Source: Ophthalmolycus amberensis (taxonomy: Eukaryota > Chordata > Actinopteri > Perciformes > Zoarcidae). From it: a stretch of 64,000 nucleotides of DNA. Below the pieces are notes generated by a model. That model did not search any database, had not been told where the DNA came from, and saw only the letters and a program-made list of their open reading frames with translations. Shown here piece by piece: positions 1-12,877 of the stretch (the first letter of the stretch is position 1; each line of letters begins with the position of its first letter). The stretch is taken from NCBI GenBank assembly GCA_024529925.1, contig JAFEUB010001554.1, forward strand, positions 55,001 to 119,000, given 5' to 3'. Made by a program: the position numbers and the translations under genes.

Positions 1-726
1 CCCGGGTGCTGAGGAGCTGCAGTGAAACATACACTGTAAATTTACAACAGGAATAATAGATATTCCTTAAAGGAGCTACGCTACTCCTACAACATGGCGC
101 AGGCCAGCCAGAACTTGCTGTAATTGGTCCGAAAGTGGGAGCGATCCAAAAAACGTCTCTCACACTAAAAGGTTCAATTTGTTCCAGACCGCCTCTTTTT
201 GTCGGACCCAGGTTCGGCTGTTTGGTCCAGGGGAGGTTTTCCCACCTGAGGTTTCCATCAGCTCTGGAGCCACAGAGCTATAATCGCATCGCAATAAGCC
301 GACAATTCATGAGATCGATGTGTCATCCCCGCCTCCATCACCGGACTCAACGGAGTCTTCTTTAACAGCTGCACGGCCGAGGCCCTCTCTGCACCTCCGG
401 GCAATCGTCTCAAACTTGGTTAATTACATAACAGGCCACTTCGCAGGTGTAAAAAAAAAAAAACCACGGCGGTGCGATGAGAAGTCCCTCTGGGGACTCC
501 AACCATCAGGAAATTGCAGTAAAGAGTTTAATTGTAGAATTGAGAACACTGGGAGGTATAAATTCTCTCACCGGCACTCTGGAGAGCATTTTCCTTTGTT
601 CCTGTCGGTGGGAGAGATAACAATTCCTCCCACCGTTAACTACCTGCCTGCCTGCCGACCGGGTTTTGTTGTGTTTTCTTGTGTTTTGTTGTTGCTAATA
701 GGCCTAATTGGCCATAACCCAGACAC

Positions 727-728
<2 letters not shown>

Positions 729-771
<43 letters not shown>

Positions 772-782
772 GAGAGAGAGAG
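729..782. repeat. (GA)n microsatellite
   Basis: About 54 bp of GA with one GC interruption. The open frame over it (320-946) is not protein-like. Confidence 0.95.
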
Positions 783-1585
783 GTAATGAAACGACCTGCT
801 CTCCATCTCTCTGTTCTCTATATCACTTCTTTCCCTTCACGGAAAGACAATTCCACAGAGAAACAGAGAGCGCATTAAGGAGGCTCAGACGGTCTACGAG
901 TCCCGAAGCTCTTTGCACACATACACAGGTAAACGGGGGGTGGTAGGAAAAAGAGAAAGGGATCGAGGGATAGAAAGAGCGACAGGAAAAAGAGAAAGGA
1001 AGGCGATTTCCCCGAGAGCGCAGAACAAAGCCAGGTGATGTTTATGGATGACGATCTCTAAAGGCCTGGCGTTTACCGCAGCAGCACTTTGATAGGAAAC
1101 ACACGCCCTTGATTACCACCGGGTCAGGCTATAGGATGCGCGCTCTTGATGTTTAATTGATGTGGCTGTTTTGTGACAGTTAGATACGTCACGCTGCCGT
1201 TTTGATCGCCCCACTATGCCGTCTCTTATAGCAGCAGATAGCCATTGATGTGGGATTCATTTGTTCGCATTTGATCTGTGCGCACGTGGCTGATCTTTAG
1301 CCGAAACATCGCTCCCCGTGTGTGTGTGTGTGTGTCCGATCTTCCTGCTCATCACCACGCCATTCTACTTTTCGACTAAGAACGAAGCATGCGAAACTGT
1401 GATGCATTCGTGTAAAATAAGCAGAATGTTACACGGAAAACACACAACAAGACTGCAGTGAAACGGCTCTGTGAATCACGGTGTGTTGTATTAATATTCC
1501 TCTGAGATAATGGCAGTGAAACCGCCCTGCACAAACTCAGAGGGAATACTACGGGAACAGTATGTCAGTGGGCAGATTGTTTGCA

Positions 1586-1641
1586 TGTGTGTGTGTGTGC
1601 GTGCGCGTGCGTGCGTGTGTGTGTGTGTGTGTGTGTGTGTT
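1586..1641. repeat. (TG)n/(CG) interrupted microsatellite
   Basis: TG repeats with GCGTGCGCGTGCGTGC in the middle, an alternating purine-pyrimidine tract. Confidence 0.95.
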
Positions 1642-2917
1642 CGGAGCAATGGGACCTGAAGGAACACCGCGAGGACAATCTGTCGCCCCTCCGCCTGGGC
1701 CCTGGGTGACAGATGATGTGCTCCCACCGCTGAGCAGTGTGTGTGTGTATGTACAGTACATATGGGTGCACGTGTGTGTTTGGGGGGGGTTGACCGTATG
1801 GTGACAGCTTGCAACAATAACAATAGCTTTATTCCAGCCATGTTTTCAGAAAAAATAAAATAAAATCGAGTGTCTTTACACTCGGGGTCTCCACCGGCTC
1901 CGCTTGTGCCGAGTATCTTTCTCCATCACGGGGCATTAAATGTGCTTAAAGTGCTGCAGAGAAGCGAGAAGTCTCGTGGTCTATACTGGCTTTCTACACA
2001 GCTTAAAAAGGTATCGCGTGGAAGCACAATAACTAACGAAAATAAACAATATTACCTGAGAGTCCATGAAATTCATATCCAGGCTGAACAAATGACGACA
2101 ACAACGGTGTAAAGCAATGAAGAGAAATTGGTCGAGCTTGTTGCTGCCGACTGTTAAGCAACCTCCTCGAGCGTCGAGGTATTTTTACATCGCGCAGGAT
2201 TTGGCAAGAACGGGAACAATGCTGCTCTCCTCGCCTGCTCGGTCAAAAGCAAGTAACGGGGCGTCCACGTTTACAAAAGCCCAGTTTGATTTTCAAAGTC
2301 AGAACTCTTGACATGCTTGAAGACGACGTGCGGGTCAAACACAACAGGAAACAGGACGGCAAGGCTTTATTTTGTATTGGGGCACAAAGCACAGGAAGTC
2401 AGATGGATTGTTTTTCATTTTGCCCAAAAGGGGAACCGGTCGTTTTTCAAGAAATAATGTATTCCAGTTCCTCTGTTTAGACTGCAAAGAAGAGTTGAGA
2501 AAAAAGGGTTGGAACACACACTGGCAGTTCCTTAGGGAATTAATAGTCTGCTATCAAGGCCCTTATTTTGCTCTTCCTCTAGTTCTTTCCCCCTAAAACA
2601 ACTAAACATGGAGCAACGCCAGGGAGAGGAAAGCAACAGATTCATGGGAAATGTGGTTTTCATTTTGAGGAGCCCAAAATGCAACACACATCACCTTTAA
2701 AAGGCTGAGCGAAGGTGAGACGGCGCTTTGTAAACACCGCCCCACATATTCCCGTTCACTACCTCTCAGCTGTGCGTGGCTGCAGTGACCACAGGCTAGT
2801 CCTCTTAGCATTACTCACCATTGTATTTACAGTGAAACCCGGGGATAAACTCGCCCTTTGTTACCAAGCACTTAAGACCCGACGTGTGCTGTACACACAC
2901 TGCGGAGTGGGGGTGGG

Positions 2918-2945
2918 CGTGTGTGTGTGTGTGTGTGTGTGTGTG
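2918..2945. repeat. (GT)n microsatellite
   Basis: A pure GT run of about 28 bp. Confidence 0.9.
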
Positions 2946-3098
2946 CGCTCTTGCTTGTGTGTGTATTTCGGACGGCCGTTTGTCTCTTAAACTCAAACAA
3001 AAGAGTGCACATCCTCCATCACAGCTTTATCTGTTTATGCCATCAGCTGCTCTGCACCCACATGCCTGTAAACACACCAACCCACCCACTCTGTGTCT

Positions 3099-3100
<2 letters not shown>

Positions 3101-3139
<39 letters not shown>
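3101..3139. repeat. (CA)n microsatellite
   Basis: A pure CA run of 39 bp, with a second one 141 bp further on. Confidence 0.95.
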
Positions 3140-3142
<3 letters not shown>

Positions 3143-3278
3143 AAAAAAGTAAAGCAAATAGGTGGGGGCCAATGTTCCACGTCTTTGACACGGATTAGTC
3201 CTGGTGGGAGGGAAGAGTTCACGCATGTATGATGTCCAGAGTGCATTACTGTATATGCATGATTCCACTGGTCACGGG

Positions 3279-3280
<2 letters not shown>

Positions 3281-3318
<38 letters not shown>
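3281..3318. repeat. (CA)n microsatellite
   Basis: A pure CA run of 38 bp. Confidence 0.95.
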
Positions 3319-3320
<2 letters not shown>

Positions 3321-5784
3321 TGAAAGTAAATACAAATGTTGGAGACAAATGTTGAGTTACAGAAAGGTCGCTCTTTCAACAACCTCAAAATAATTTTTAA
3401 TAGTCCTTTAAATATGTTTTATATTTTTTTTAATGATGGTATTTATTCGCTGTGTATCTATTAGAAAGGTGTGTACTGTAGATTGCTGTTAATATAACCA
3501 CAACAAAGCATCGAGTCAAACACATTCATCAGCTCGGTTGTTCTGATCTACATGAACTCCTCTCAGACGAAAAAACATGCATTGTATTATACAATATATT
3601 ATGATATATATTATATCTATTGCAATATCTATTAAATCAAAGGCATCAGAAATGCTGCCACATATGTGGATGGAACACTTGCATCATTCAAAGGTACCAA
3701 TTATCATAGAAACTACTTTAAATGTTTATTTTTGATTATTTTGCTTGTTCATATACTCAAAGAGCAGTCCATTGGAGCCATTGGTTAGAACTCTTTTTAG
3801 CTAATGAAGCTAAATTGCAGACAAACACACTGCAGTTCCTTTACCTTCGTCACAATCCCTCCTGTGGAAAGCTCTTAATGTGAACAGCAACAGCAGGAAA
3901 TGTCCCATAATCAGCAGTAACTTCTGACATGACTGAAACAAACAGTAACTAAACTACGAACCACAGAGGTTCAGGTAGAAGCTACATAAGTACTATGAGC
4001 CCGGCACGGAGACTTAACCGATACTTTCTCTCTGATCAGAGTCCCGGTTTGGCCCAAAGCACGCTGACCCACGGCAACATCCGGCTCTCCCAACCTCCGC
4101 CGCTGACCCAGAAGCTGAACAGGGAAACCAACACACACACACACACACTGATTTGAGGACAGGGCTTTCTGGATGGCTGCTCTGGCAGATGAAGAGACAG
4201 CAGTGACATAAAGTCTGTTTCAGTCAAAGTGTCGGTGTTTGTGCGCGCGTGCATGTGGTCAAGCCAATGTGTTTACACACATTCGCTTGCGTCTGAAAGT
4301 TTGTGGATGCGTGTGTGTCCAATGAAAATGGGCTTATGCTTTTTTTCTTTTATATATGTGCATGTCTACAATGTGTTTGTGTGTGTGTTTGTGGGCCGAT
4401 GTAGATATCTATATATCCCACTCTTTGTCCTTTGTGCAGATGGCGTGTTGGTACTTCTATTCTGTCCTCGTGGTCCCTCAGTGCCGAGTCTCTGGGAGCC
4501 GTATGTCCCCACGACACTGACCTAACTCACATCTCACTATCCGACCGTCTGTCTCTCGACTTTCCGTCCCTCCTCTCTATCACCGCCCGCACAAGCTCAA
4601 AGACACACTCTTCCTTGTGTTCTTTTTCTTAACTCGACTGAAAATATAGAAAAAGTGGAGGAACTATTTGATCACAGGGGGTATTTTTCAGTGCTTAAAA
4701 AATAAATAAAGCAGGCTCTGTGTTGAAGCTCCATATGTCTCTTTTGTCTCAGCTGTCCCACAGCTTGCATTTCCCCAACAAACAACCCAATTTTGCCTGC
4801 CCTCCATATGCTGCTCTCTGACCATTTACCTCTTTGGCCCTCTCGCCCCTCGCGCCCGCAGTGTCCCAATTTATGCACTAGTGGTGTGGCAAAGGTCGAG
4901 CTAATGTTTCCAAAACTCTACTTGGAGGCAAAGTAAAACAGTGAAATATTATAATGCACACACACACACACACACATAATAGAAATGCATCTCAGTCTGT
5001 CACCACTCATCGGTCAGTTTGCACTCAGGCCTGTAACTGATACTTAAAGGTTTCCAGGCCACATCCGTCGTTAAGCTTCAAAACGTATCGCTAAGTAAGT
5101 ACCACAACTAACTTCTTGGTTGTTTTTTTCTATTTTGATTTGATAAGCGCACGATGAACTTGTATTTTTGTTGCCTTTTATGGGACCACTTCCTGCCTCA
5201 TGTGCAAGGAGAAAGCTGCTGGTCTCCAGACACACACTACTCAGGCAGCGTTACTCTGCTTTGCGTGAAGAGCAGTATGGAGGACGTGGACGGAGGACAG
5301 TTGCTCAGTCTCAGAGTGGGCATAGTGGAAAGCTGGTGAAACATAAACACCGGTCATGTTGCTCTCTCCGTCCCACGGGAGATGTCAAGTCCAGTGAGGG
5401 GGATCCTGTTCCTTTAGTGTTTACTTGTGTATCCGGGTTGTTAGGTCTCGGTCCCCGTGGAGTTTCCCAACCTGTTTTTGTGACTCACGTTCCTCTGATA
5501 AAGGAGAAAGGACTGAATAGAATACGGAAGAATCAGCTCAGATGTGTGAATGCTTTTACTAAAACGACATGACTATTAAAGCACATTACACGTGGATATC
5601 ACGCATGTTATGAATTGAATTATTTTTCATCCTAAGAGAAAAAATTGTTTCCTCACAGGCCGCTGTACCACCCACCCCTCCTTCACACAAACACCCTCCT
5701 CCCCCTTTCCCCTCCATGTCAGATGTACAGATATGGTGCTGACTGGCTGCCCACTGGCCCCACAGAGGCCAGCTGAGAATGCCG

Positions 5785-5890
5785 ATTGGCTGGATGCTGA
5801 CTGTGTAGTCATGGAAACTGACTTGAGCCCTGTGTGTGACCTCACGACGGCCACATAAAAGCCGGGCTACAGAGAGAGGGAGCGAAGGGG
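5785..5890 (+). promoter_or_regulatory. Candidate TATA/CCAAT-type promoter
   Basis: An inverted CCAAT box (GATTGGC) at about 5784-5790, TGACCTCACG near 5838, and CATAAAAG at 5854-5861 come in the order and spacing of a vertebrate promoter, with a start predicted near 5885. No coding exon follows that I can identify, so it may be untranslated, belong to a non-coding RNA, or be chance. Confidence 0.25.
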
Positions 5891-5922
5891 GGGAAAGGGT
5901 CCATGTGTCCAAAGACAGAGAG

Positions 5923-5928
5923 AAAGCG

Positions 5929-5964
<36 letters not shown>

Positions 5965-5971
5965 GGGGGGG
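5923..5971. repeat. (GA)n followed by an 18-bp poly-G tract
   Basis: A GA repeat runs directly into 18 consecutive G at 5954-5971. The whole is a homopurine strand. Confidence 0.95.
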
Positions 5972-6084
5972 AAGAGAGAGAGACGGACAGTGTCACCCAA
6001 CCCAGTTCAATGTGTGTTTGTTTGTCACAGTTTAAAAGCAGAGTCCCTTGAGCACTTACATATTTAAATGCAGCGTGTCTGTCC

Positions 6085-6087
6085 GTG

Positions 6088-6118
<31 letters not shown>

Positions 6119-6142
6119 GTGTGTGTGTGTGTGTGTGCGTGT
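6085..6142. repeat. (GT)n microsatellite with GTAT interruption
   Basis: Two GT runs separated by ATGTATGT. Confidence 0.95.
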
Positions 6143-7737
6143 GTGGTATGAAAATAGCAGCTGACCTACAAGCGCCCCGGGAGAGGTGGCTCTGCTGAAG
6201 AGTGGAGACCCATCAGAGACACGAGCAACCCTGGTGAAGAGAAACAGAGAGGGATTTAGCTGGGTTTCACACTCACAGACACACAGCCAGGTGGACAAGA
6301 ACACGGCGACACACAAACACAGATAAAACACCACTACAGAGATGTTACAGTGGCGAGAGGAGGGAAGAGGACAAATGAAGTGCGGAGCACACGACATCAT
6401 CAGAGGAACACTCGAGGAAAATCGATAACTGTAAGAGAGAGGAAGAAAAAAAAAGAGGAGAGAGAAGAAAGTGAAGCATAAAGAGGAACAGAACTGAGCA
6501 GTGAAGAAGGTATGCAAAGTGTAAAGTGGGAGATCTAGCTTTAGAGCCGTAGACTGATACAGTATGTGTGGGCCTCAACGCCTACAACTGAATGTGTTTG
6601 TTCTTGGAATATCTTTTGTTTTAAATGCGCAAAGCAGAATGAGTCCTTCGTCCAGGGAATCCATTCAACACCAGAGCTCCCGCTTTTAGAACGCTGCTCT
6701 AAAGACTTAATCTTCCAAATTTGGAAATTGCACTTAGTTAATTGTTTTGCCATTGTGCTCAGTTTTCATTGTTCCAATTCACTGTGGACGCATCCCTGGA
6801 GTGTGGAGTTGCCTGGAAACCTTCACTGCCACCCAGCCAAGAAATAGTCTGGCTCATAACCCACCGTGAAACAACAAATTGACGTTTTTAAACTAACACG
6901 TTAATTAATAAGCTTTAGCGGTACTGCTAGGGGGATTGTGTACCCTTCAGACAGAGCCACGCTAGCTCTTTCTAGTCTTAGTCTAGGTTAGTCTAGGCTT
7001 TATAGTTATTACACATTAAAGTGATCTTGATCAGTGCAGAGTTGTCCAGTCTATTTGAGTCACGTCCAGTATAACCTGGTCCAGTACAGTCCATCCCAGT
7101 CTGGTCCATTCAGCCCCGAAAAAAGCCAAGATGAAAGCTATTATTATATGAATATATAATTCAATATAAAGTGGGTGCGGTTCACCTGACTCGCCCCGAC
7201 ACCCCCGACGGGCCCTGTCCAGCACAGACGCTGTGAACAGGGACACGGCTAATGAAGCCGGGGGACAAAGACAGCTCATTACCTGTGTGAAATACAAACG
7301 GTGGGTAAACATCCAGATCAGTGGATCTCCACTTGGCAGGCCTCAGCTGCCTTTCTGCCACGTCCAGCCGGGAAAAACACCCCGCCACCCTCCTCCCCTC
7401 GCTCCAACCCGACGCCTCCCTCGTAAACATCAGCCATTAGATAAACACTCTCGCACACACACCGTTCCATTTATTACTCTTTAAAAAGGTCACTGTTTTC
7501 TCTGGCTAAGCGCCCCGCGCTATTGATAATGTTATGCATAAACAAATGGCAAATTTGTGCCACATAAATATGTATTAGCAATTAATAATGGTGGTGTGTG
7601 TGAGGGGACGCCAGGTGCATGCCGAGTGGGGCTGGCTGTGCTGCTGGACTGGTGGCTTTGTGTTGCTAGCTGGTCTCCCTCTCCTCCACTGGGTCTGCAC
7701 AATGGCCACTCAGGCACACACACCAGCTACATATCTA

Positions 7738-8197
<460 letters not shown>

Positions 8198-8235
8198 CGC
8201 ATTTTGGCTTGGTGGCGCCAACAAGGGTTCATCAA

Positions 8236-8275
8236 AACTATCTTAAAGTTAGGAGAGATTAACTTTAAGATAGTT
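8236..8275. repeat. Perfect 16-bp inverted repeat with 8-nt loop
   Basis: Arm AACTATCTTAAAGTTA at 8236-8251, loop GGAGAGAT, and arm TAACTTTAAGATAGTT at 8260-8275, with no mismatch. It lies 41 bp after the long CT array. It could be part of a mobile element or a cruciform-prone site. Confidence 0.85.
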
Positions 8276-9446
8276 AAAAGTAAAAGAGGAGCCTAACCTA
8301 GCAAAGTAAACTTCATCATGTTCTAATTCCAAGATGAAATGTCTTAAATGAGGGGTTGCCAAATTCTTTTTTAAACGTATCATCTCCTAATGAGTTATTA
8401 ATTCGTATTTTGATGGTTGGCGCAGTAGATTTCTTCCAAAATATGAGACTATAGATTGATTTGAAGTGACGGTTATGAGGCTCACTATTGATCCAGATAA
8501 GTTGAGGGTGATTAATCAAGGATCCAGCACTAGATTAAAGAGACTTTCTCTGAATGCATTTGGAGAAATTTGAATGTGAATTGGTTCATGCTCCATAAAA
8601 CGTCGGGAATGGATTCAAAGGAAACAATTAAGCAGTTGCAACGATGAGAAAGTTACGGAGCAGTGAGAAATCCCGGTGTGACATCAGTGCAACATGACCG
8701 CTAAAGTATCAACGGGCAACACGAACGGATCATTTGACGCCCACAGCAGACAGCACAACACTTTGTACAGACAGAAGCAGTCAACAGACGAAAGCCTGGA
8801 TGTGCCAAATGTTATGAAAATAGTCTCTTCTGGACTACTGATGTGTGCTGCTGCTGGACAATAGGAGAGTATTAATTAGGATGCGGTGATATGGGTTAAG
8901 TTGAGTTAAACGCTTTAGCTGATGCGTTACAGAGCAGGGTAACACGTTGTAGCATGGTGACCTGCAGGCTGGGGCACTTTTAAGAGGTTCCCACTGGAGT
9001 TTTTTTTTTTTTTACCTCTAGTGGCAATACAGAGCTGTTTTCTATGAGTGTGTGCATGTTTAGTGCACAAGGATGCACGTGCACAAGGAGTAAATATTCC
9101 TGCCAATGGTTCAACACTATCCCACTGATCAACAGGTGGTGGTGAGCCCCGGCACAGGCAGTGAAGGAGACTGCAAGCACATAAAAGTGGATGTAAACAA
9201 TGACGGATTTAAAATACTTTTAAATTTGGCTTTGCAAAGGAAAAAAAGCAGCTTTGTTAGACCTCAACCATTTGACATGTGCCACTCGTGCAGTCAGAAG
9301 CAGACAGACAGCTGCTGAGCTACTGTCGTGAAATAAATTTTAAAATACTGTGAGAACCCTGATTCAACCTCAGCTGCTTTTAGGACAGCAACACCAGCAA
9401 GGGATATCGAAGGAAAAAATATATACGGTGCAGGAGATGCAGCGGC

Positions 9447-9447
<1 letters not shown>

Positions 9448-9479
<32 letters not shown>
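9448..9479. repeat. (TG)n microsatellite
   Basis: A pure TG run of about 32 bp. Confidence 0.9.
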
Positions 9480-9480
<1 letters not shown>

Positions 9481-9797
9481 ATGTTGTCCGTCTGGCGTGG
9501 TGAGAGCAGGCTGGCTCCCCTGTAGAGCACCATCACTCTGTTTGGCTAAACACAATCACACAACCTGAACCTGACTCAAACAGCCCACTGAAAGACAGAG
9601 ACATGGAGATTATATATACATATACATATACATATGTACAGTGTGTGTGTGTGTCCTATGAGCACTTGTAGGACAAAAGGCAGCCCCATCTGTTCCATTG
9701 TCACAGGGTCTTTAATGCGGATCAGATAAACATGACATTTGGGATGAGTGGCCAAGCTCACGTCACAAACCCTGACATCAGACCCTAATGTCTACTG

Positions 9798-9798
<1 letters not shown>

Positions 9799-9836
<38 letters not shown>
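9799..9836. repeat. (TG)n microsatellite
   Basis: A pure TG run of about 38 bp. Confidence 0.95.
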
Positions 9837-9839
<3 letters not shown>

Positions 9840-9946
9840 TCTCCTGTTTCTACCAACCTGAAAAAGCAGTGCACAATCTGGTGTGTATGATGTGTATGTT
9901 ATTTTTTAATCTTATCACTATTTCAATCATCTCCCTGAGTGTTTGT

Positions 9947-9948
<2 letters not shown>

Positions 9949-10010
<62 letters not shown>
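9949..10010. repeat. (TG)31 microsatellite
   Basis: A pure TG run of 62 bp. Confidence 0.95.
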
Positions 10011-10012
<2 letters not shown>

Positions 10013-11445
10013 AGTTGTATAACCTGCTCCCATTCTCAGGGGTGCAGGGCAGGGCTGTCACACTGGATCTGTGGGCGGATTAGCGGCCCATTGGCCTAAT
10101 CAGAGGAGGTAATCAGACTATTCTCTATCACGACGACAATCAGCCGAGAGAGACACACATCTGCCTATTGAGCTCAGCTCTAATGCCATAATAGTGATAA
10201 AACATCTGGTCATTTGGGGCTCGATGCAATCAAGAGGAGGGATTGGGACAGTTGCAGATGGCGAACCTATAGTAATTACATCTTTTAGGGCAACGGAGGG
10301 ATTCGCACAACACTCAGGTTCACAGGCGACCCTGCTGCAGCAACCGGCGAGAAGCGTGTGATCCACCTTACCGAGCACCTCACTGAACTTTTAATTTGAG
10401 AAGATAAAAGACAAAAATGGACGCCCCCTCTGCCTTGGCTGCATCCTTTTTCTGACCATATACATGTCAAATAATTGATATGGTGCAGTGCAATTGGCAA
10501 GAATGTCAGGCTTGACATGGTCCTATAGGAAGATGCCTTTATTTTAATGATGACTTTAAAATAAAATAGAAAGCAGAGTAAACGTTTAGTGTGATGCATT
10601 AGCTTCTTTAACACTTTTGATGTTGATCAGTGTTTTTTTCAAGTCTTTTATCAAGAAACAATAACCAAAAATCCATAATGTGACAATTTATTGCTTTTCC
10701 TATTTTTTACATCATTGTAAATTAAATACATTTTAAAAAAAAACATTAAATCTGAAGACATCATTTGTGATTATTGTAAAATAGTCATTTTGTATTATGT
10801 TTACTTGATTGTTAAATTAAATAAAAAGCCGTGGTGGATTTCATGCGACGATCCACAGGCAGAGATACGTCAAGCAGTGTTTGGCCATAGATAGCTCTGT
10901 TCTTCAGAGCTCGCTGTGTTGTACACATTAATACTTTCCCATTTTCCCATCTGCTGGAGGAAACGCTGCCAACATTGGCGTTACCCTGAGAATATTACAT
11001 GCCAGCCGAGGGTGGAGATAATTTCAGTTTGGAGACCTTGGTTGTCTTTTGTTCTTAACTTCTCACAGTGAATCTAGTACAGCTTTAATCATTTTCTACA
11101 TGGCGTGATTGGCTATTTTAGTTTTGAGCAGAAAAAGAAAAGTGATGTCCGTCATCTTTTTCCTGGTAAAGAGTATTTATCCAATTTCTTAAGGATGTCA
11201 CAGCCGGGTAAAAAAAAAAAATAGTATTTGGCTACAGAGGTTTCCCCTGGTTTGTTTCCTTTGCCCCGCCCACTCAAACCCAAAAGTGTAACCAACGACC
11301 ACGACCACATTCCACAGTGTCTGAAGCTGCAGCCGAGTGGGCCAAATTACCTGACTAACTACACTTACACACAGAAAAACACACGTCTAGTCTGAGTGAA
11401 AACTGACCCCGGCTGGATACCCCCAAAGAGTTACCAAATTAATGC

Positions 11446-11451
<6 letters not shown>

Positions 11452-11484
<33 letters not shown>
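11452..11484. repeat. (TG)n microsatellite
   Basis: A pure TG run ending in GCGCAC. Confidence 0.9.
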
Positions 11485-11487
<3 letters not shown>

Positions 11488-11629
11488 ACACGGATATGTG
11501 TGTTTCCTGTCTGGCTCTGTGTGTGTGTGTGTGGCTGCTCTGAGACACAGAGTCCAGTGAAACGCTCCAGTGGAATAAAAGAGCCATTGTTCACCAAGGT
11601 GGTCCCTGTAGGACCACCAATCTTTCCCC

Positions 11630-11631
<2 letters not shown>

Positions 11632-11679
<48 letters not shown>
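11632..11679. repeat. (CA)n microsatellite
   Basis: A pure CA run of 48 bp. Confidence 0.95.
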
Positions 11680-11681
<2 letters not shown>

Positions 11682-11850
11682 CATGAAGACAGAGACTATA
11701 TACATACAGTACACTCACACATTCACACACTTTGTGGGCCGCCAGACAAACACACACTCCCCTCTGCCTAATCACAGCATTGCGCTAGAGGGTGGCAGTT
11801 GCACAGAGGTAAATATTTGGGTGTGGGATGTAAATGCTGGTCTGTGTAAA

Positions 11851-11852
<2 letters not shown>

Positions 11853-11884
<32 letters not shown>
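11853..11884. repeat. (CA)n microsatellite
   Basis: A pure CA run of about 32 bp. Confidence 0.9.
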
Positions 11885-11886
<2 letters not shown>

Positions 11887-12552
11887 TCGCCTGTGTAATT
11901 CAGACGTAGCTACTTCCTTCCTGTGGGGTGATGATGTTTAGTCTCACTACACCGCAATCTGATTGGTGCGTTTGATCTCGTCCACTTCCTGTTTAGGAGC
12001 GCTCCAAACCCCCCTCCTGGCTCAGATCTGGGATCAGCCTTCAGCGGACAGATTCGTGTGCGCCACATGTGGGAGGGTTGATGGCTAGTCTGAGATCAGA
12101 TCCGTCTGCCGAACGGGCTGACTCACCCCCCGACTCTCCGCGTCATCCGGCAAATGGGGCACAACTGGAGGAATGAGCTGGTATCCTGCAGAAAACTGTT
12201 TCATCATCTCATGTTTGTTTTTTTTGTTTTTTTTTGTGCTGCGGGCATCATGTGCAGAAGGGAAATGCGCTCACTTTGTTTGTGGTGAGACATTCGTTTT
12301 AACTGCCAGGATGCTTGTGATTCTTGCTCCGGCTCAGTCCAGCCTGTTTCTCCGAGCATTATCACAACATTCAAAACGGACCCTGAACAGAGCCAAACAC
12401 ACGAAAGACAGTGTGAACAATCTGTTGCCGAAAGTGCGCGCACCCCAAAAATGTTTGTTTAGTCGCCGGGAGTGTGTCAGAAGCTGCAGGGCATAAAAGG
12501 GAACACGTGACTCACATCTTTAGATGCCGTATAAGCATTTTGGCAGCAAGGC

Positions 12553-12877
12553 CAGTGTTCCTTTAGTACATTCATACGGTAGTTATTTGGGGAAGAAGTG
12601 AATAAGATCTATTCAGTGACATTCTGTTATATTATTTGGTCAGCTTGTAGGAAATAGCTACAATACTTTGATGATTGTGCATCCTATTAGAACTAATACT
12701 TTACTGAAGAGGTGAATCCAAGTAAAAGTACTTCCATTTTCAGAATGACCAGAGGGGGAAACACAGGAGTGGATATTTGGAGTTATTTTTGGTATTTAAA
12801 AAAAGATTGCTTTTGGCCTGGCGGGGGTTCCCGTTGGCCTGGCGTGCCGGGCCCGTATAATTATAGGGGAAACACTG
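12553..12877. mobile_element. Possible remnant of a hAT-like element
   Basis: The right end reads TATAATTATAGGGGAAACACTG, a terminus common in fish hAT elements. A weak partner, CAGTGTTCCTTTAGTACATT, lies at 12553. No target duplication is visible. The interior holds a repeated GGCCTGGCG motif (two copies near 12820-12845). Confidence 0.3.

Larger units (their letters stand above)
1..5780. other. Gene-free stretch
   Basis: Apart from the microsatellites listed, this is unique-looking DNA with no recognisable exon. The AT-rich part 3360-3800 shows nothing notable. Confidence 0.5.

Noticed and set aside
320..946. 208-codon plus-strand frame
   Set aside because: It runs through a poly-A tract and a (GA)n array (RERERE). 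It has no domain and no splice logic.
11431..11898. Overlapping plus and minus frames rich in VCVCV and HTHTH
   Set aside because: Translations of TG/CA arrays. The same pattern recurs at many sites in the window and is never protein-like elsewhere.
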